A DNA stretch of 64,000 bases, from assembly GCA_000198515.1 (NCBI GenBank), contig FP929140.1:2144527-2208526 (forward strand), read 5' to 3'. The position numbers and the translations under genes are program-made. Source of the DNA: a gamma proteobacterium HdN1. Its GTDB lineage: Bacteria > Pseudomonadota > Gammaproteobacteria > Pseudomonadales > Ketobacteraceae. Under the pieces are notes generated by a model. The model did no database searches, was not told the DNA's origin, and was given only the letters and a program-made list of their open reading frames with translations. Positions 34,445 to 45,899 of the stretch are shown one piece after another; positions within the stretch are counted from its first letter, which is position 1; the number at the start of each line of letters is the position of its first letter.

Positions 34445-35382
34445 GGCGGTGACGCAAGGGCCGTTCTGGGGGAACGGAAGGCCGCAAACGGATCGGCACC
34501 GTCGATATAACGCAGGGCCGACTGCACATCACTCCATCCCACGTATTGCATCAGGGTCTTTACATCCCATTGGTTGGCATTGGCCCACCCGGCAAACCCG
34601 CGTCGGAGCGAATGGCTGCTGTACCGCTCGGACTCAGGCAGACCAGCCTTGGTAAACAACTCGCGCAGCCACTTGTTGATACTGCCGGGATTCATGGGCG
34701 TCTCGGACAGACGCCCCCAGCGATCGATGCGGGGAAACAATGGCCCCTCCGTTCTGCCGGTCAGAGTCAGCCAGGTATTGACGGCCTCCACCGGGCACAG
34801 TGCTCGTAAGGCTGGTGCCCGAAAGGTGCGCCCCTGATTGTCCCGATCGCCCTTGCTGGTGGGGAGAAAGAGCGTCAATCCCTCGCCCGGAGTGAGAGTC
34901 ACGTGTTCCACCCGCAGGCGACATAGCTCATCGCTGCGAAAGCCCCGCCAGAAACCCAGCAACAGCAGCGCCCGATCTCGGATACACCGCAACTGCATCG
35001 CCGCATCTCTATTGGAGTTATCCGCCTGGTGACGCAGCCACGTATCGACGATCTCCAGTTGCTCCAGTTGCAAGGGTTTGGCCTGTTTCTCAACGGCGGG
35101 ATGCAGGCGCCGTATGCCCTTGAGTATGGTTTTTACCAGCGGTGCTTTGGTGGGATCAGGAAAGCCTTGATCGTTGTGCCATTTGGCCAGCGCCGCCAGC
35201 CGCTGCTTGAGTGTATTGACTGACAGCGTGTCGGCGTGATCGGTCAGGTAGCGGCTGACGCTGTCGGCGGTTGCAGGCAACAGTCCGCCCCATTCTTCTT
35301 CGTAATGCCGAAGTGCGGCCCGATAGCTGCGACGGGTGTTATCCCGCGTGGCAGCCTCGATGTACTGGGCACGGGTCGGCAT
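34429..35382 (-). CDS. tnpS: TnpS-like tyrosine recombinase (cointegrate resolution)
   Basis: A 317-aa phage-integrase-family recombinase. The N-terminal SAM-like DNA-binding domain is RRSYRAALRHYEEEWG onward. The catalytic domain has FRSDELCRL (Arg I), HSLRRGFAGWAN (His and Arg II), QYVGWSDVQ (Trp at the third position) and ALRYID (nucleophilic Tyr). In Tn4651-type elements TnpS resolves cointegrates at res with TnpT. It is divergent from tnpT, as in Tn4651, across 197 bp. Its C-terminus (RTALASPPIIDV) is longer than the RALK ending of the relic copies. Confidence 0.9.
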   Translation of the reverse strand: MPTRAQYIEAATRDNTRRSYRAALRHYEEEWGGLLPATADSVSRYLTDHADTLSVNTLKQRLAALAKWHNDQGFPDPTKAPLVKTILKGIRRLHPAVEKQAKPLQLEQLEIVDTWLRHQADNSNRDAAMQLRCIRDRALLLLGFWRGFRSDELCRLRVEHVTLTPGEGLTLFLPTSKGDRDNQGRTFRAPALRALCPVEAVNTWLTLTGRTEGPLFPRIDRWGRLSETPMNPGSINKWLRELFTKAGLPESERYSSHSLRRGFAGWANANQWDVKTLMQYVGWSDVQSALRYIDGADPFAAFRSPRTALASPPIIDV

Positions 35383-35579
35383 GGGGGCCTCCTGATCAGG
35401 CGCTGGAAAACCGGGATTCGTAACGGTTGAGCCCGAGTTTACCGCGAAAAACCAGCCTCCGATAGGATAACACTTTATTACCCGATCTATAGTTTATTCG
35501 AATGCTGTACACGTTACCTCAACACTATAGAATGTATTTACATAGTATGTAATATATTATCTTAAAATGGGAGGCCGGA
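35383..35579. promoter_or_regulatory. Candidate res site and divergent tnpS/tnpT promoters
   Basis: A 197-bp AT-rich gap between divergent recombinase genes. It contains the perfect 15-bp palindrome TTACATAGTATGTAA (35538-35552), and CTATAG boxes at both ends of a ~50-bp segment. By analogy with Tn4651 this should hold the recombination core and TnpT sites. Confidence 0.6.
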
Positions 35580-36557
35580 ATGGCGCGGGCGGGCTTGAAC
35601 AAGTTCAATGTGCAGCAGGCGCGGGACACGCTGCTGGCACGGGGTATCAATCCATCAGTGGACGCGGTACGGGTTGAACTGGGCAATACCGGCTCAAAGA
35701 CCACGATTCACCGCTATCTGAAGGAGTTGGAAGCCGAAGACGCCACCCAACTGGGCGATGAAGCCTTACTGTCCAGCGCCTTGAAGGACATGATTGCCCG
35801 CATGGCCGCCAAGCTGCGTGATGAAGCCCTGCAAAGGGCGGAAGCAGCCAACAATGCCTGGCAGACCGAGAAAACACAGCTGGTGGCACAGCTCAGCGCC
35901 GCGCAGGCCCGGCTCAAAGAGCTGGGCGCCGACAACTCAGCCCTCGCGAGTCGCCTGGAGCGCGAGAGCGCAGTGCACGACGAAACCAAGACCCGCCTCC
36001 ACCAATCGGAACTGCGGGCCGAGCGCTTTGAGCAGCAAGTGAAGGGCCTGGAACAACAACTCGACGAAAACCAGAAGCACCTGGCATCATTGGAAGAAAA
36101 GCATCGGAATTCGCGGGACGCATTGGAACACTTCCGCACCTCCGCCCAGGAGCAACGTCAACAGGAGCAACTGCGCCACGACACCCAGGTCCAGCAGTTA
36201 CAGGCTGAAATACGCAACCTTAATCAGACCCTGATCGTCAAACAGAGCGAACTCACTCAGCTCAATCGTGACAATGCCAGCTTGGTCGGTGAAGTGGGTG
36301 AGCACCGGAAACAGGCGAAACAACTGGAAAAGAGCCTCTCTGAGAAAACGAAGCAAGCGGATCTCGCCAGTGACACCAACACAAAACTCCTTGCTGTGAC
36401 CGAAGAGAAGAACGCGCTTGATTCTCGACTTCAGTCATTGTCGAGCACTCTTGAAACTGAACTCGAAAAAAACATGGCGATGGTGCTGAGCCTGGCCAAA
36501 CTACAAACAGAACTGGACGTGAAAAACGCACTGCTTGAGAAGCTTTCCATTCGATGA
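35580..36557 (+). CDS. tnpT: TnpT-like coiled-coil DNA-binding protein
   Basis: A 325-aa protein. The N-terminal KfrA-like DNA-binding domain (about residues 5-60: VQQARDTLLARGINPSVDAV, then GSKTTIHRYLKELE) is followed by a coiled coil of ~250 residues rich in Gln, Glu and Lys heptads. In Tn4651-type transposons TnpT binds res and assists TnpS. GGGAGG precedes the ATG. Confidence 0.87.
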   Translation: MARAGLNKFNVQQARDTLLARGINPSVDAVRVELGNTGSKTTIHRYLKELEAEDATQLGDEALLSSALKDMIARMAAKLRDEALQRAEAANNAWQTEKTQLVAQLSAAQARLKELGADNSALASRLERESAVHDETKTRLHQSELRAERFEQQVKGLEQQLDENQKHLASLEEKHRNSRDALEHFRTSAQEQRQQEQLRHDTQVQQLQAEIRNLNQTLIVKQSELTQLNRDNASLVGEVGEHRKQAKQLEKSLSEKTKQADLASDTNTKLLAVTEEKNALDSRLQSLSSTLETELEKNMAMVLSLAKLQTELDVKNALLEKLSIR

Positions 36558-36615
36558 AGCATCGATGCCGGTCGGCAGCAAAGGGCGAGAAGCGGAAGTT
36601 CACCTATAGATTTGT

Positions 36616-36873
36616 CTACCTGATCCACGAGCGGAAAACAGTCATTCGACGACACAACCTAATCAGCCAGAGACTGTACCCACTGGCAATTTCCTTAAAA
36701 AAGCTCTCATAATCTTTAGCTACTGACGTGGGAATCAGGTGGTGTGCCTGTACCGCTGTGCCCTCACCATAAGCATTCTTATTGAACGCTACCTCATCCG
36801 GATACGTGACCGATGCAGCAACCATCTGATTGCCTAAATTCGTGCCGCTACCTGTAATACTTACGTTAGACAT
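36616..36873 (-). pseudogene. Truncated AHH-family nuclease toxin
   Basis: The ATG at 36871-36873 overlaps the end of the upstream Imm11-type gene by eight bases. The protein starts MSNVSITGSGTNLGN and reaches the AHH signature QAHHLIPTSVAKDYE, then loses family similarity after IASGYSLW, where transposon DNA probably begins (about 36673). The C-terminal half of the HNH/AHH nuclease is missing, so it is presumably inactive. Confidence 0.75.
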
Positions 36874-37549
36874 GAGCCACCATCTCCCCCAACTGTCCAT
36901 CAAACTGTGTAAACTCTTTGATACCGGTTACTCCGCCCGCTTGCAGCGCCTTAAACATAGGCTCGTTTATAAAAAGCGGAATATCGATCGTGTAGCGAGG
37001 AAAAAAGTGCCTCCAGATTGGCAAAGACTCAACAAAGTCGCGAACTAGCACGTCATGCTGGATCGAAGATACGTACTTCCCTTCGATATCTTTGTTTACG
37101 CGATAGTCCGCATCCAACAACGGTTTCCCCAAATCCTCAATCGTCACGTACCGGCGCATATTCATATGGTAGAACTGTGTTGTGCTTACAGGCGTGCCGC
37201 TTTCATCCACAACATCAACTGGCCAGAACTGGTGACCAAAGGGGTCATGTGTTTCGATGATGTTTTTTACCACATCGGACGCGTATATCTGGTTATTCAA
37301 CACCAAGATATCAATCATATCGTAATCGCAAAGGGTGACCTTCAGAGGAACATCCATACGCCACATTGGTAAGATAGGAGCTTTATATAGCTTGCAATGG
37401 GCATAACCGTTTGGCGTGACTTCCTCAAAGTATGCGTGATATTCGATTGTCGAAGGACTGCGATCCATTTTAAACGGTATGGGCCGCTGAGGTGAAAAAT
37501 GAGTTTCCGCCGGCAATCTCATATGAGTCGTCTCTAATCTATAAAGCAC
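36866..37549 (-). CDS. Imm11-type (DUF1629-like) immunity protein, copy 2
   Basis: A 227-aa protein resembling Imm11 polymorphic-toxin immunity proteins. It shares with the next copy the pattern of a short strand block, (V/L)F/YISERVK/SDVVKNIIE, FWPVDV/FSAQLID, a YYWF/FYHMN strand and a late SLPIWRHFFP/QVPLWQHC motif. It is translationally coupled to the AHH toxin. AHH toxins frequently pair with neighbouring immunity genes, so it may protect against this or a lost toxin. Confidence 0.65.
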   Translation of the reverse strand: MLYRLETTHMRLPAETHFSPQRPIPFKMDRSPSTIEYHAYFEEVTPNGYAHCKLYKAPILPMWRMDVPLKVTLCDYDMIDILVLNNQIYASDVVKNIIETHDPFGHQFWPVDVVDESGTPVSTTQFYHMNMRRYVTIEDLGKPLLDADYRVNKDIEGKYVSSIQHDVLVRDFVESLPIWRHFFPRYTIDIPLFINEPMFKALQAGGVTGIKEFTQFDGQLGEMVAHV

Positions 37550-37630
37550 TTGGATGCCCTCCCGCTAACTGCATCCTAATCACACCATCCGCCATGCCTG
37601 GAGCTAAAGGCTGCAGTAACTCCCAACTCT

Positions 37631-38347
37631 TTAAACAGCGCATAACGATTGCTCCCCCTTGCCGTATTTTTCACTGAACAGATCTATTCCAGTTATCTTC
37701 TCTCTCCGCAAGACATCCACCAGACTTTGACTGAGATAGAGAATTGATCGCTCTTTCATGCTGCGTTTTTCTGTGTCTGCTGCACAATGTTGCCATAGTG
37801 GAACTTGCCCTAACTGCTCTCGCAATCGGGGTGAATCCTTGACTCGTGCGATAAAGTCTTCGCCATACGGCACCGGATAGAAACCGAGTTCGTCTGCTTC
37901 GGCAATACGATTTGAGGGGGTGATGGTCAGAAAACGCCGTTGCACAAACCAGTAATACGGCTGCTCCTTGGCAAAAGGCCTTTCTTTCCAATCAATCAAT
38001 TGCGCGGAAAAATATTCGTGAGCCATGGTGTCATTTGACTCAATAATTGATTTCACCCGCTCTGAAATGAAGAGCTTTCCTGCCACTCCCCACACATCAG
38101 GCAACACCTCCTTTTCCTTGCCTTGGTGAAAACGGATACAAACCCCGACGGGACGATTTTTTATGCTTGGCGCCCGAAAGAACTTTACGCCCGGCTGATT
38201 AAATTCTGCTGGCACTGATTCGAATTTGTCTTCGAAGTGCGCCCAGCCCACACCCCAGCGCTCATTATTATCACTGCCAGGGCGAGGCACCGGAAATGCC
38301 TCTAGTCGCTCTTGCGTCGCTAATTTTGACAAGAATCTGTAAAACAT
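37631..38347 (-). CDS. Imm11-type (DUF1629-like) immunity protein, copy 1
   Basis: A 238-aa protein with GKLFISERVKSIIES, HEYFSAQLIDWKERP, YYWFVQRRFLTI and VPLWQHCA, matching Imm11-type proteins. It lies 81 bp upstream of a second divergent copy. No toxin gene precedes it; instead there is an IS91-type remnant, so its partner may have been lost. Confidence 0.65.
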   Translation of the reverse strand: MFYRFLSKLATQERLEAFPVPRPGSDNNERWGVGWAHFEDKFESVPAEFNQPGVKFFRAPSIKNRPVGVCIRFHQGKEKEVLPDVWGVAGKLFISERVKSIIESNDTMAHEYFSAQLIDWKERPFAKEQPYYWFVQRRFLTITPSNRIAEADELGFYPVPYGEDFIARVKDSPRLREQLGQVPLWQHCAADTEKRSMKERSILYLSQSLVDVLRREKITGIDLFSEKYGKGEQSLCAV

Positions 38348-38592
38348 AGCCTTCCTTAAAAGGATAAGGATAGGAAGAACAAAGCCCCTTTTCGCTGAAA
38401 TCCTATCATAGTTAATCGAAGCTCAACCTGCTCAATTGTCCTTGCGGCGCCAAACTTCCGCCATTTCCATTGGATTGCGGAGCCACCAGCGCCCGCTTTT
38501 TCAGCAATTCTCCGGAAAGAAGCACCTGATAGGCACGGCTCATCTTGCCGTGTTTCCTCAGCAAGTCGTTGGCCATCCAATCGATGAGTGAT
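38348..38592 (-). other. Short open stretch, possibly a gene fragment
   Basis: A leftward frame (from about 38639) encodes SAKSLIDWMANDLLRKHGK and SRAYQVLLSGELLKKRALV. It looks protein-like but has no recognised family and overlaps the IS91 remnant's 3' end. It may be the tail of a deleted gene. Confidence 0.3.
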
Positions 38593-39800
38593 TTAGCACT
38601 GAAACAGAACCGACTGATCCGGTGGCCCTCTTGCATCATTGACGCGTGCCAGCGATGGTGATTCTTTCAGTGCCAGATGTTGCAGGATCTTCTCGATCAC
38701 GGCAGGGTCTTCGATGCATGCAACGACTTTGACGTGGCCACCGCAGTGTTCACATTGCTCGATATCAATGTTGAAGACACGCTTGAGCCGCTGCATCCAG
38801 GTCATCGCATTACGGCGCTCCTCAATAGTTTTTTCCTGTGTGCACTCCACTTCCGTCGGCTTTCTTCCCTTACCCCGCTTCCCCGGCGTAACCAAGGCGC
38901 GATGCTTGTTGTTGGGTGCGAAAAGGCCGTGGAACCGCGTCAGATTCACCCGCGGCCTGGGAACCAAGGCGGCCAGGCGTGCAATGAAGTCCAGAGGCTC
39001 AAAAAACACATGGGTGGTGCCATCACGGTAAGGAGTTTTGAGTTCATAGCGAACCTTGCCTTGACTCGTGAGCGCCAACCGCTTTTCCGACACCGCAGGC
39101 CGGGAAATATAGCGGCATAGCCGTTCACGCAACTCTTTCTGCTGGCTGTCGGCCATGACACCGGCATGGAGGGAAAAGCCCGCCTGTTTGGCCACCCGAT
39201 CTGATTCTTTGGCAGGTGCTGGTGGAATACTTTGCAGGCTGAGCACCTTGCGCCCGGCCTGTGGCCCGAAGGCAATCCTGTAGGTAACGGAATATCCCTG
39301 AAATTGAAGCAGCGCATCATCATCACCATCCAATAGCAGATAGGTGTTTTCCATATCTCGTTGCAACCAGCCTTTCTTTTCCAGATACCGGCTGACACGC
39401 TGGCTGAGTTGATGCACCAAGGCACCCAATTCTTCCCGTGTGGGAGCCTTGACGCGGTGAAAGCGCATGGCACCGTATTGATCCTCGGCATAAACGCCGT
39501 CGAGAAACAGCATGTGAAAGTGTAAATTCAGGTTCAAAGCCGAGCCAAAGCGCTGAATCAGGGTGACGGCTCCGGTTTGTGCGCTGTGCTTGTTGAACCC
39601 AGCTTTCCTGATCAAGTGCGTGGCCAGGGTGCGATAGACTATTTCCCCTTCGCTTGCAACTGAAAGCAACCAGGCGCTCATGCTCTGCGCCCCTGCGCGT
39701 CGAGTTGGGCACAAAATTCGGGGTAATGGGTTTGCACGAGCTGATAGAGCAGAGTTTGCTCTGGCCGATGACATGAATCAATCCATAAGACTGTAAATAC
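38593..39800 (-). pseudogene. IS91-family (Y2) transposase, internally deleted
   Basis: Most of an IS91-type rolling-circle transposase. The main frame has GAVTLIQRFGSALNLNLHFH (HUH-like), several hundred C-terminal residues and CEHCGGHVKVVACIEDP. Upstream the N-terminus survives in another frame (WIDSCHRPEQTLLYQLVQTH), then only HERLVAFSCKRRG of the zinc-binding part, then IVYRTLATHLI. Two deletions thus removed most of the zinc domain and the following linker, with frame changes. I found no ori or terIS. Confidence 0.85.
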
Positions 39801-40569
39801 ATACAGTGTAACGGTTGATCAACGCTTGATCGAGCCCTCCCTAAAAGATCCCCAACGGGCCTTTTTAGAGGTTGAAAGTCCTAATCCAGATACCCTTTTC
39901 GAAAGTCCGCAATTGCTGAACCGTACCCGCTGCGTCAGTTAGCCGCCAATGTCTCCTTCCAGCTGAAGCTGAAGTACCCTGAACAAATTTCACCGATGCC
40001 GATTTTCAGGGGATCGTTGAAATCCACCTTTATCTATCGGGCTGACCGTGCAGAAGGCAAAGGCGACCCTGGCATTCAATTCTGTAAATTTATGAATTAG
40101 CGTTATTTGCTCTAAAGTTTTCCACCTCATTGATTTTCCTTCCTTAAAAATCGCTTACGCCACTTTTCTGTACGTTTGATAGACCCTGCCCCAAAGATGG
40201 TTCCTGGTACAGATAACACGGCAGGCATATCCGTGGCCGCCAAGCGGCAATGTTGATTTGGAAAGTGATGTGAAGCGAAGCGTTCAGAATCTATACGGAA
40301 TGTTGGCACTTATTGTAGCTATGAGGTCTCTGGGCATTGAGACATTCATCACGATGCACCAGGGATTCTGGGGATTGAAAATTGTATGGGTTTACAAAAG
40401 AAGAGCGTTCGGGAGAGGGACTTCAGGATACAACGTTTTCTAAGGGGCACTGATTTGGATTAGTGTACAATACGATAACAAGTGTAATTCCATTTAGAAA
40501 TATAAATACTATTTTTTATAACCTAAAATGCATTTTTCTGTATTGCACAAAACAGATAAAAATTGATCA
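39801..40569. other. Gene-poor junction
   Basis: About 770 bp with no credible gene. It has scattered stops in all frames and several short inverted strings, and probably consists of fused transposon and flanking fragments. The run TAAGGGGCACTG at 40441-40452 has the GGGG start common to Tn3-family termini and could be the left end of the next element. Confidence 0.4.
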
Positions 40570-41430
40570 ATGACCCAGACACCCACTCCGGAAACCTACC
40601 ACTTCTTCCAGCAGGCGTACGATTACTTCAATCGCACCCTGTTTGAGGGGGTATTGCCACCGTGCCTAATCACCTTTCAGCGCCAAAAACGGCTGATGGG
40701 GTATGTGTCTTTCAAGCGCTGGTTCAATCGGTCGGAACAGCGCTATATCGATGAGCTGGCGATCAATCCCGAATACTTCGCTCATTATCCGCTGATCGAG
40801 ATTTTCCAGACATTATGCCATGAGATGGTCCATATCTGGCAGGCCCACAGTGGTCAGCCTAGTCGCCGGGGGTATCACAACGCGGAATGGGCCCGCAAGA
40901 TGATCGACATCGGCCTGATGCCATCCACCACCGGCGAACCAGGCGGGGACATCGTAGGCCAGACCATGTCAGATTATATTCTGGAGGACGGCGCATTTTT
41001 GCAGGCCTGCGCGGGCATCATGGCCACCGGTCTGCAACTGGATTGGGTGGATGCGTTCCCTGTGGAGCGCCGGACACCCACCACACCGGTCTATTCAGCC
41101 CAGGCTAAAACGGCGGCGGAGGCAAAGCCCGTTGCGTCGATCGTCCGACCGGTCGTACAAAACCTGAACCAGTCGGATGCAGAACCAGAAGACCCTCGCT
41201 TTCCCTTCAGCCTGGCCCAGCTGCAACAAGCCTTTCTGGAATCCCTGCCATTCCAGCCTCCCGAGGACGATGCTATTCAGAACATTCAGCACATTCCGTC
41301 CACCCGGCCCCTCAACAAATCCAACCGCCACAAATACTACTGTAAGGGTTGTCACCTGAAGGTGTGGGGCAAGCCGGAATTGAATATTCGCTGCGATGAT
41401 TGTGATTTGCCCCTGCTCGAAGAAGAGTAA
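40570..41430 (+). CDS. SprT-like zinc metalloprotein
   Basis: A 286-aa SprT/Spartan-like protein. The N-terminal metalloprotease-like domain (about residues 10-115) has HEMVHIWQAHSG with the HExxH zinc motif and a preceding YIDELAINP segment. A variable middle follows, then a C-terminal zinc ribbon (YYCKGCH to CDDCD, about 256-280). Spartan-type proteases degrade DNA-protein crosslinks; bacterial SprT roles are mostly unknown. As transposon cargo facing tnpA it might act on protein-DNA complexes, but this is speculative. Confidence 0.85.
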   Translation: MTQTPTPETYHFFQQAYDYFNRTLFEGVLPPCLITFQRQKRLMGYVSFKRWFNRSEQRYIDELAINPEYFAHYPLIEIFQTLCHEMVHIWQAHSGQPSRRGYHNAEWARKMIDIGLMPSTTGEPGGDIVGQTMSDYILEDGAFLQACAGIMATGLQLDWVDAFPVERRTPTTPVYSAQAKTAAEAKPVASIVRPVVQNLNQSDAEPEDPRFPFSLAQLQQAFLESLPFQPPEDDAIQNIQHIPSTRPLNKSNRHKYYCKGCHLKVWGKPELNIRCDDCDLPLLEEE

Positions 41431-41445
41431 TTTTTAACGCTGCTT

Positions 41446-42889
41446 TCAGAGTCGGTCGATGGCGCCCGCTATCAAGGCGTCCATGTCCAGCGGTCCATCA
41501 CTGCCTAAATTAAAAAGATACGTGCCGTTCAAATTGATATTGACCCAGGCCACCGGCGACACCCGTTTGCAAAGATCCGCGTAGTCGGCGCGGCCATCGC
41601 GCTCGAAGGCTTGCAGCAGTTTGGACAGAATCACCGAATTAAAATAAATCATGGCGTTGGCCACCAGGCGGGCACATTCATACCACTCATCGATCTGGCG
41701 GTCGGATTCGCCGCGGAACTTGGCACCGTTCACTTGCTCAATATGACGTTGTAGCTGGTGGTAGGCTTCACCCCGATTCAAGGCCCGCTGCACATAGTGG
41801 CGCAGCCGATCGTCATCCAGGTAGTCCAGCACATACAGGCATTTGATCAGGCGATTGTATTCTGCCAGGGCCTTGAACTGGCGATGGGACTGGGGTGAAC
41901 CAGACAATTTACGCACGATCGAGGCCTGCGAAGTTTCGCGCCGGTGCAAGGAAATCATCACCCGCTGAATAAAATCCCAGTCCTTGATGATCAGGTCGTG
42001 TTTGATCGGGGTGCGCAGCTTGAGTTGCCATTTACCTCGGACGTCCTTGGTTTCAAACAGATCATCCACCACATCAGCAAAGCGGGCATATCGTGGGGCG
42101 AAGGTCCAGCCCGCCAGATCCAACAGGGCAAAATTGAAACGGTTGACGCCGTGGGTATCGGTGGACAGAACATCCGGCTGCAGGTCGGACGTATTGTTGT
42201 GCAGCAGATCGAACACGTAGTGGGATTCGTGCTCATTCAAGCCAATCACCTGGGCATTGGCGGGAACATGATGGACGTTCAGTGTCACGCCCGACACGCC
42301 GGGGCCGGTCTTGATGTATTTGGTGGAAAAGCGGGTGCGGATCGTATTGCGGCGGCTTTCGAATTTCTGGCCGTCGTAGCTGCCGTGGATCTTGTCGGGC
42401 TGGATCGCGTAATGCTGAAAAATTGATAACTGGGCGATGGCATTGCTGATCACATCGTTGGCTTCTTGCAGGGTTTCCATGCGCAGCAGGTTGGACTGAA
42501 TGGAATTCAGTTTATCCAGTTTGATATTACAGATTTCCGCCATTTTGTAGTGCCCGAATCGGGTGGCATTGGCGATGATGCAGGCCACCAGCGCGGTAAA
42601 GTCGCTGTCCTCCACCTTGCCCCGTGGCCGTACATGGCGGAACTGCTGGAAAAAGCCGGTTTGATGATTCACATAGTTCAGCAGATCCGCAATATGGGTC
42701 TGGGTCATGCGGGCAAAGAAGGGATTGTTCACTTCTTCCTTTTTGTGGGTGTACTTGATGACCCAGCGGGTCTGGCTGCCCTTGGTCTTCAATACCACCG
42801 ATTCGTTGGCACCGCTGTTGATGCGGTCGGACACCAGCGCCAGTTTGTCATTGAGCGCGTCCCGTTTTTGCTGCAACAGTACCTCCACC
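41446..42889 (-). pseudogene. Tn3-family transposase TnpA, 3' part (catalytic), split by IS
   Basis: The C-terminal ~480 residues of a Tn3-family transposase, beginning VEVLLQQKRDALNDKL. All three catalytic acids are visible: SYDGQKFESR (Asp), VLSTDTHGVNRFNF (Asp) and RALNRGEAYHQL (Glu). Removing the IS and one 3-bp duplicate restores a single 1006-codon frame with the 5' part at 44141. The gene was therefore intact before the insertion. Confidence 0.93.
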
Positions 42890-42956
42890 TGTAGTGGTCT
42901 AATCATTCTGGACACTCATATAGATAGTAAACTACTGCCTACTACTGAGGTGTTCG

Positions 42957-44104
<1,148 letters not shown>

Positions 44105-44140
44105 ACCTAAACCGGTGTCCAGTTTTACTTGACCACTACA

Positions 44141-45720
44141 ACCGGCATTTGCAGTGCGGGCAGACGGGCTTCCCGAATCAGGCGGTCTTTATCCAGCCAT
44201 TGTTCATCGCTGACCAAATCGATGCGGATGGATTCATACGCCTGACTGCCTTCAACAAACAGCGCACGTTTTTCCAGCTGGTCCTTGATTTTTCGGTAGA
44301 GCAGCCATTCGGCCCGGAGCGGATTTAATTGCGGGTGGTGTTCATCCAGGTACAGATGCACTCGCAAGCGGGGTGCAATCAGGTGCTTGCTGAAACTGAC
44401 CACCTGACGGTGATCCCGCAGGTCGGCCTGGGTCTTTTCGATCTGCCGCAGCAACGTGCTATCAGGTTCATCCTGGGAAAAGCGCAGACACAGGAACAGG
44501 CGGCGCAGCAAGCCGGTGATTTTGGCTTTGTGCTGATCGATGCACTCCCATTCAAAGCGGTGCTGGTCGATGGTGAGATCCACCAGATAGTCGCTGACCA
44601 CCGGAATATCTTGCTCATCCAGCAACTGGTAAGCGCGTTTGCGGACTTTCTGGAACGGCGTGTCACCGGCAATCTTGTCATCCACGAACAGCCGTAGCAC
44701 AGGACCGGCCTGTTTCACTTTTTCCTCGATGGAGGCCAGGGCTTCGAATACCTTGTCCCGGCTGGCGGCTTTGGCCTCGGCGGCCAGCTTGCGCACCTGA
44801 AAAATGAACGCCGCCACCAGCGTATTCTGAATCTGGCAGAGGCGGGATTGCAGGTAGCAAACCAGGTACAGTGCGACAGTTTCGAAGGTCTTGGCGCGCA
44901 ATTGGGTAATGCTGTAATACTCCACCATGGAGGCGTAATAGGCCACATTCCCCTGCGACAGATTCAGCGCGCCCACCACGGATTGAGTATCCGCCGCAAT
45001 ATCCCGTACCCATTCGAACAGCTTGATTTCCTGACCGATCTCAGATTTGCTGAAATCCCTGGGCAGCTTTTTGAGACTAGCCAGCGACTGTGGTCCCGTG
45101 GCGGCCAGCAATTGCTGCAGCTTGGTGTTGAGTGTTGGGGAAAGATGGCACCGCAGCAGGGTGGTGAGGCGGTTGGCTTCTACGTCGGTGGCGTGTGAAA
45201 TCAGTTTCTGAAACTTGTATAGCGGTGGAATCACCGCATTCAGGTGCTGCAGATAGTCGATCAGTTCATCAAAGATCGCCAGTTGATCCGCCTGGCGGGC
45301 GGCGATCTGGATGGCTTCTTTTTGCAGCTTGGATTCCACTTTGTCCGTGAAGGGACTCAATCCCAACAAGTCCAGTACCCGGTCATAGAGCCGCTTTTTG
45401 CGGTTGGCCGTCAGGGCAATCCTGCGAACCTTTTTGCCCTGGCAATGCCGCTGCAGGATGTAGGCGATGTCGGCCTTGCAGGCATCCCATTCAATATCCC
45501 GCATCACATTGCTGTGGCGGGTATACCCCAGTAGCAGGACAAAATAGACCTGGATGCCGGGGACACGAAAACTGTCAAAGGCCTCCTGCTCCAGGTCATT
45601 GAGGCTAAAGTAATGATCCTGTTCCTCGGGGCTGAATGCGGGCACCCCATACAGCGCGTCATACTGGGCGTCCGTCAGTAGTTGCCGTCGCTTGCCTTTG
45701 TTGGTCGTCGCCATCTTCAT
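44141..45720 (-). pseudogene. Tn3-family transposase TnpA, 5' part, split by IS
   Basis: The N-terminal ~525 residues, starting MKMATTNKGKRRQLL (a second Met two codons on is also possible). A DUF4158-type domain is followed by helical DNA-binding segments, running to ARLPALQMPV at the IS junction. The few residues after that are IS sequence. It belongs with 41446-42889. Confidence 0.93.
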
Positions 45721-45835
45721 ACTCCCCAGTTGGTCGGAAAGCGGGCGAGTTTACCAAGTGGCTGATTTTTCGAGCGTTACGTTACAGGGCGTTCCTGTGT
45801 CGTTTTGTTTCTAATGTTTCGTGCATGGTCGAATA

Positions 45836-45863
45836 TTGCGAATAAGTGCCTGAAGAGTATAAT
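45836..45863 (+). promoter_or_regulatory. Sigma-70 promoter for the HTH/PIN pair
   Basis: TTGCGA (45836-45841), a 16-bp spacer and TATAAT (45858-45863). Transcription would start near 45870, which favours the ATG at 45900 as the antitoxin start. The region between here and tnpA (from 45721) may also hold recombination sites. Confidence 0.65.
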
Positions 45864-45899
45864 TAAGTAATGAGCACACAGCAACGTGAGGTGTCCGCC

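Larger units (their letters stand above)
30612..36673. mobile_element. Tn4651-like Tn3-family transposon with PIN/RHH module
   Basis: Gene order is tnpA, PIN toxin, RHH antitoxin and tnpS (all leftward), then divergent tnpT. The TnpS/TnpT tyrosine-recombinase resolution system with a res site between divergent genes is known from Tn4651/Tn4652. TA pairs beside the resolution module are a known feature of Tn3-family elements. Ends are approximate. The left end is set by the broken porin start, reading inward GAGGTCCGGCCGGTAAAAG; the right end by the truncated AHH toxin. I could not find matching terminal inverted repeats or a 5-bp target duplication. Confidence 0.75.
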
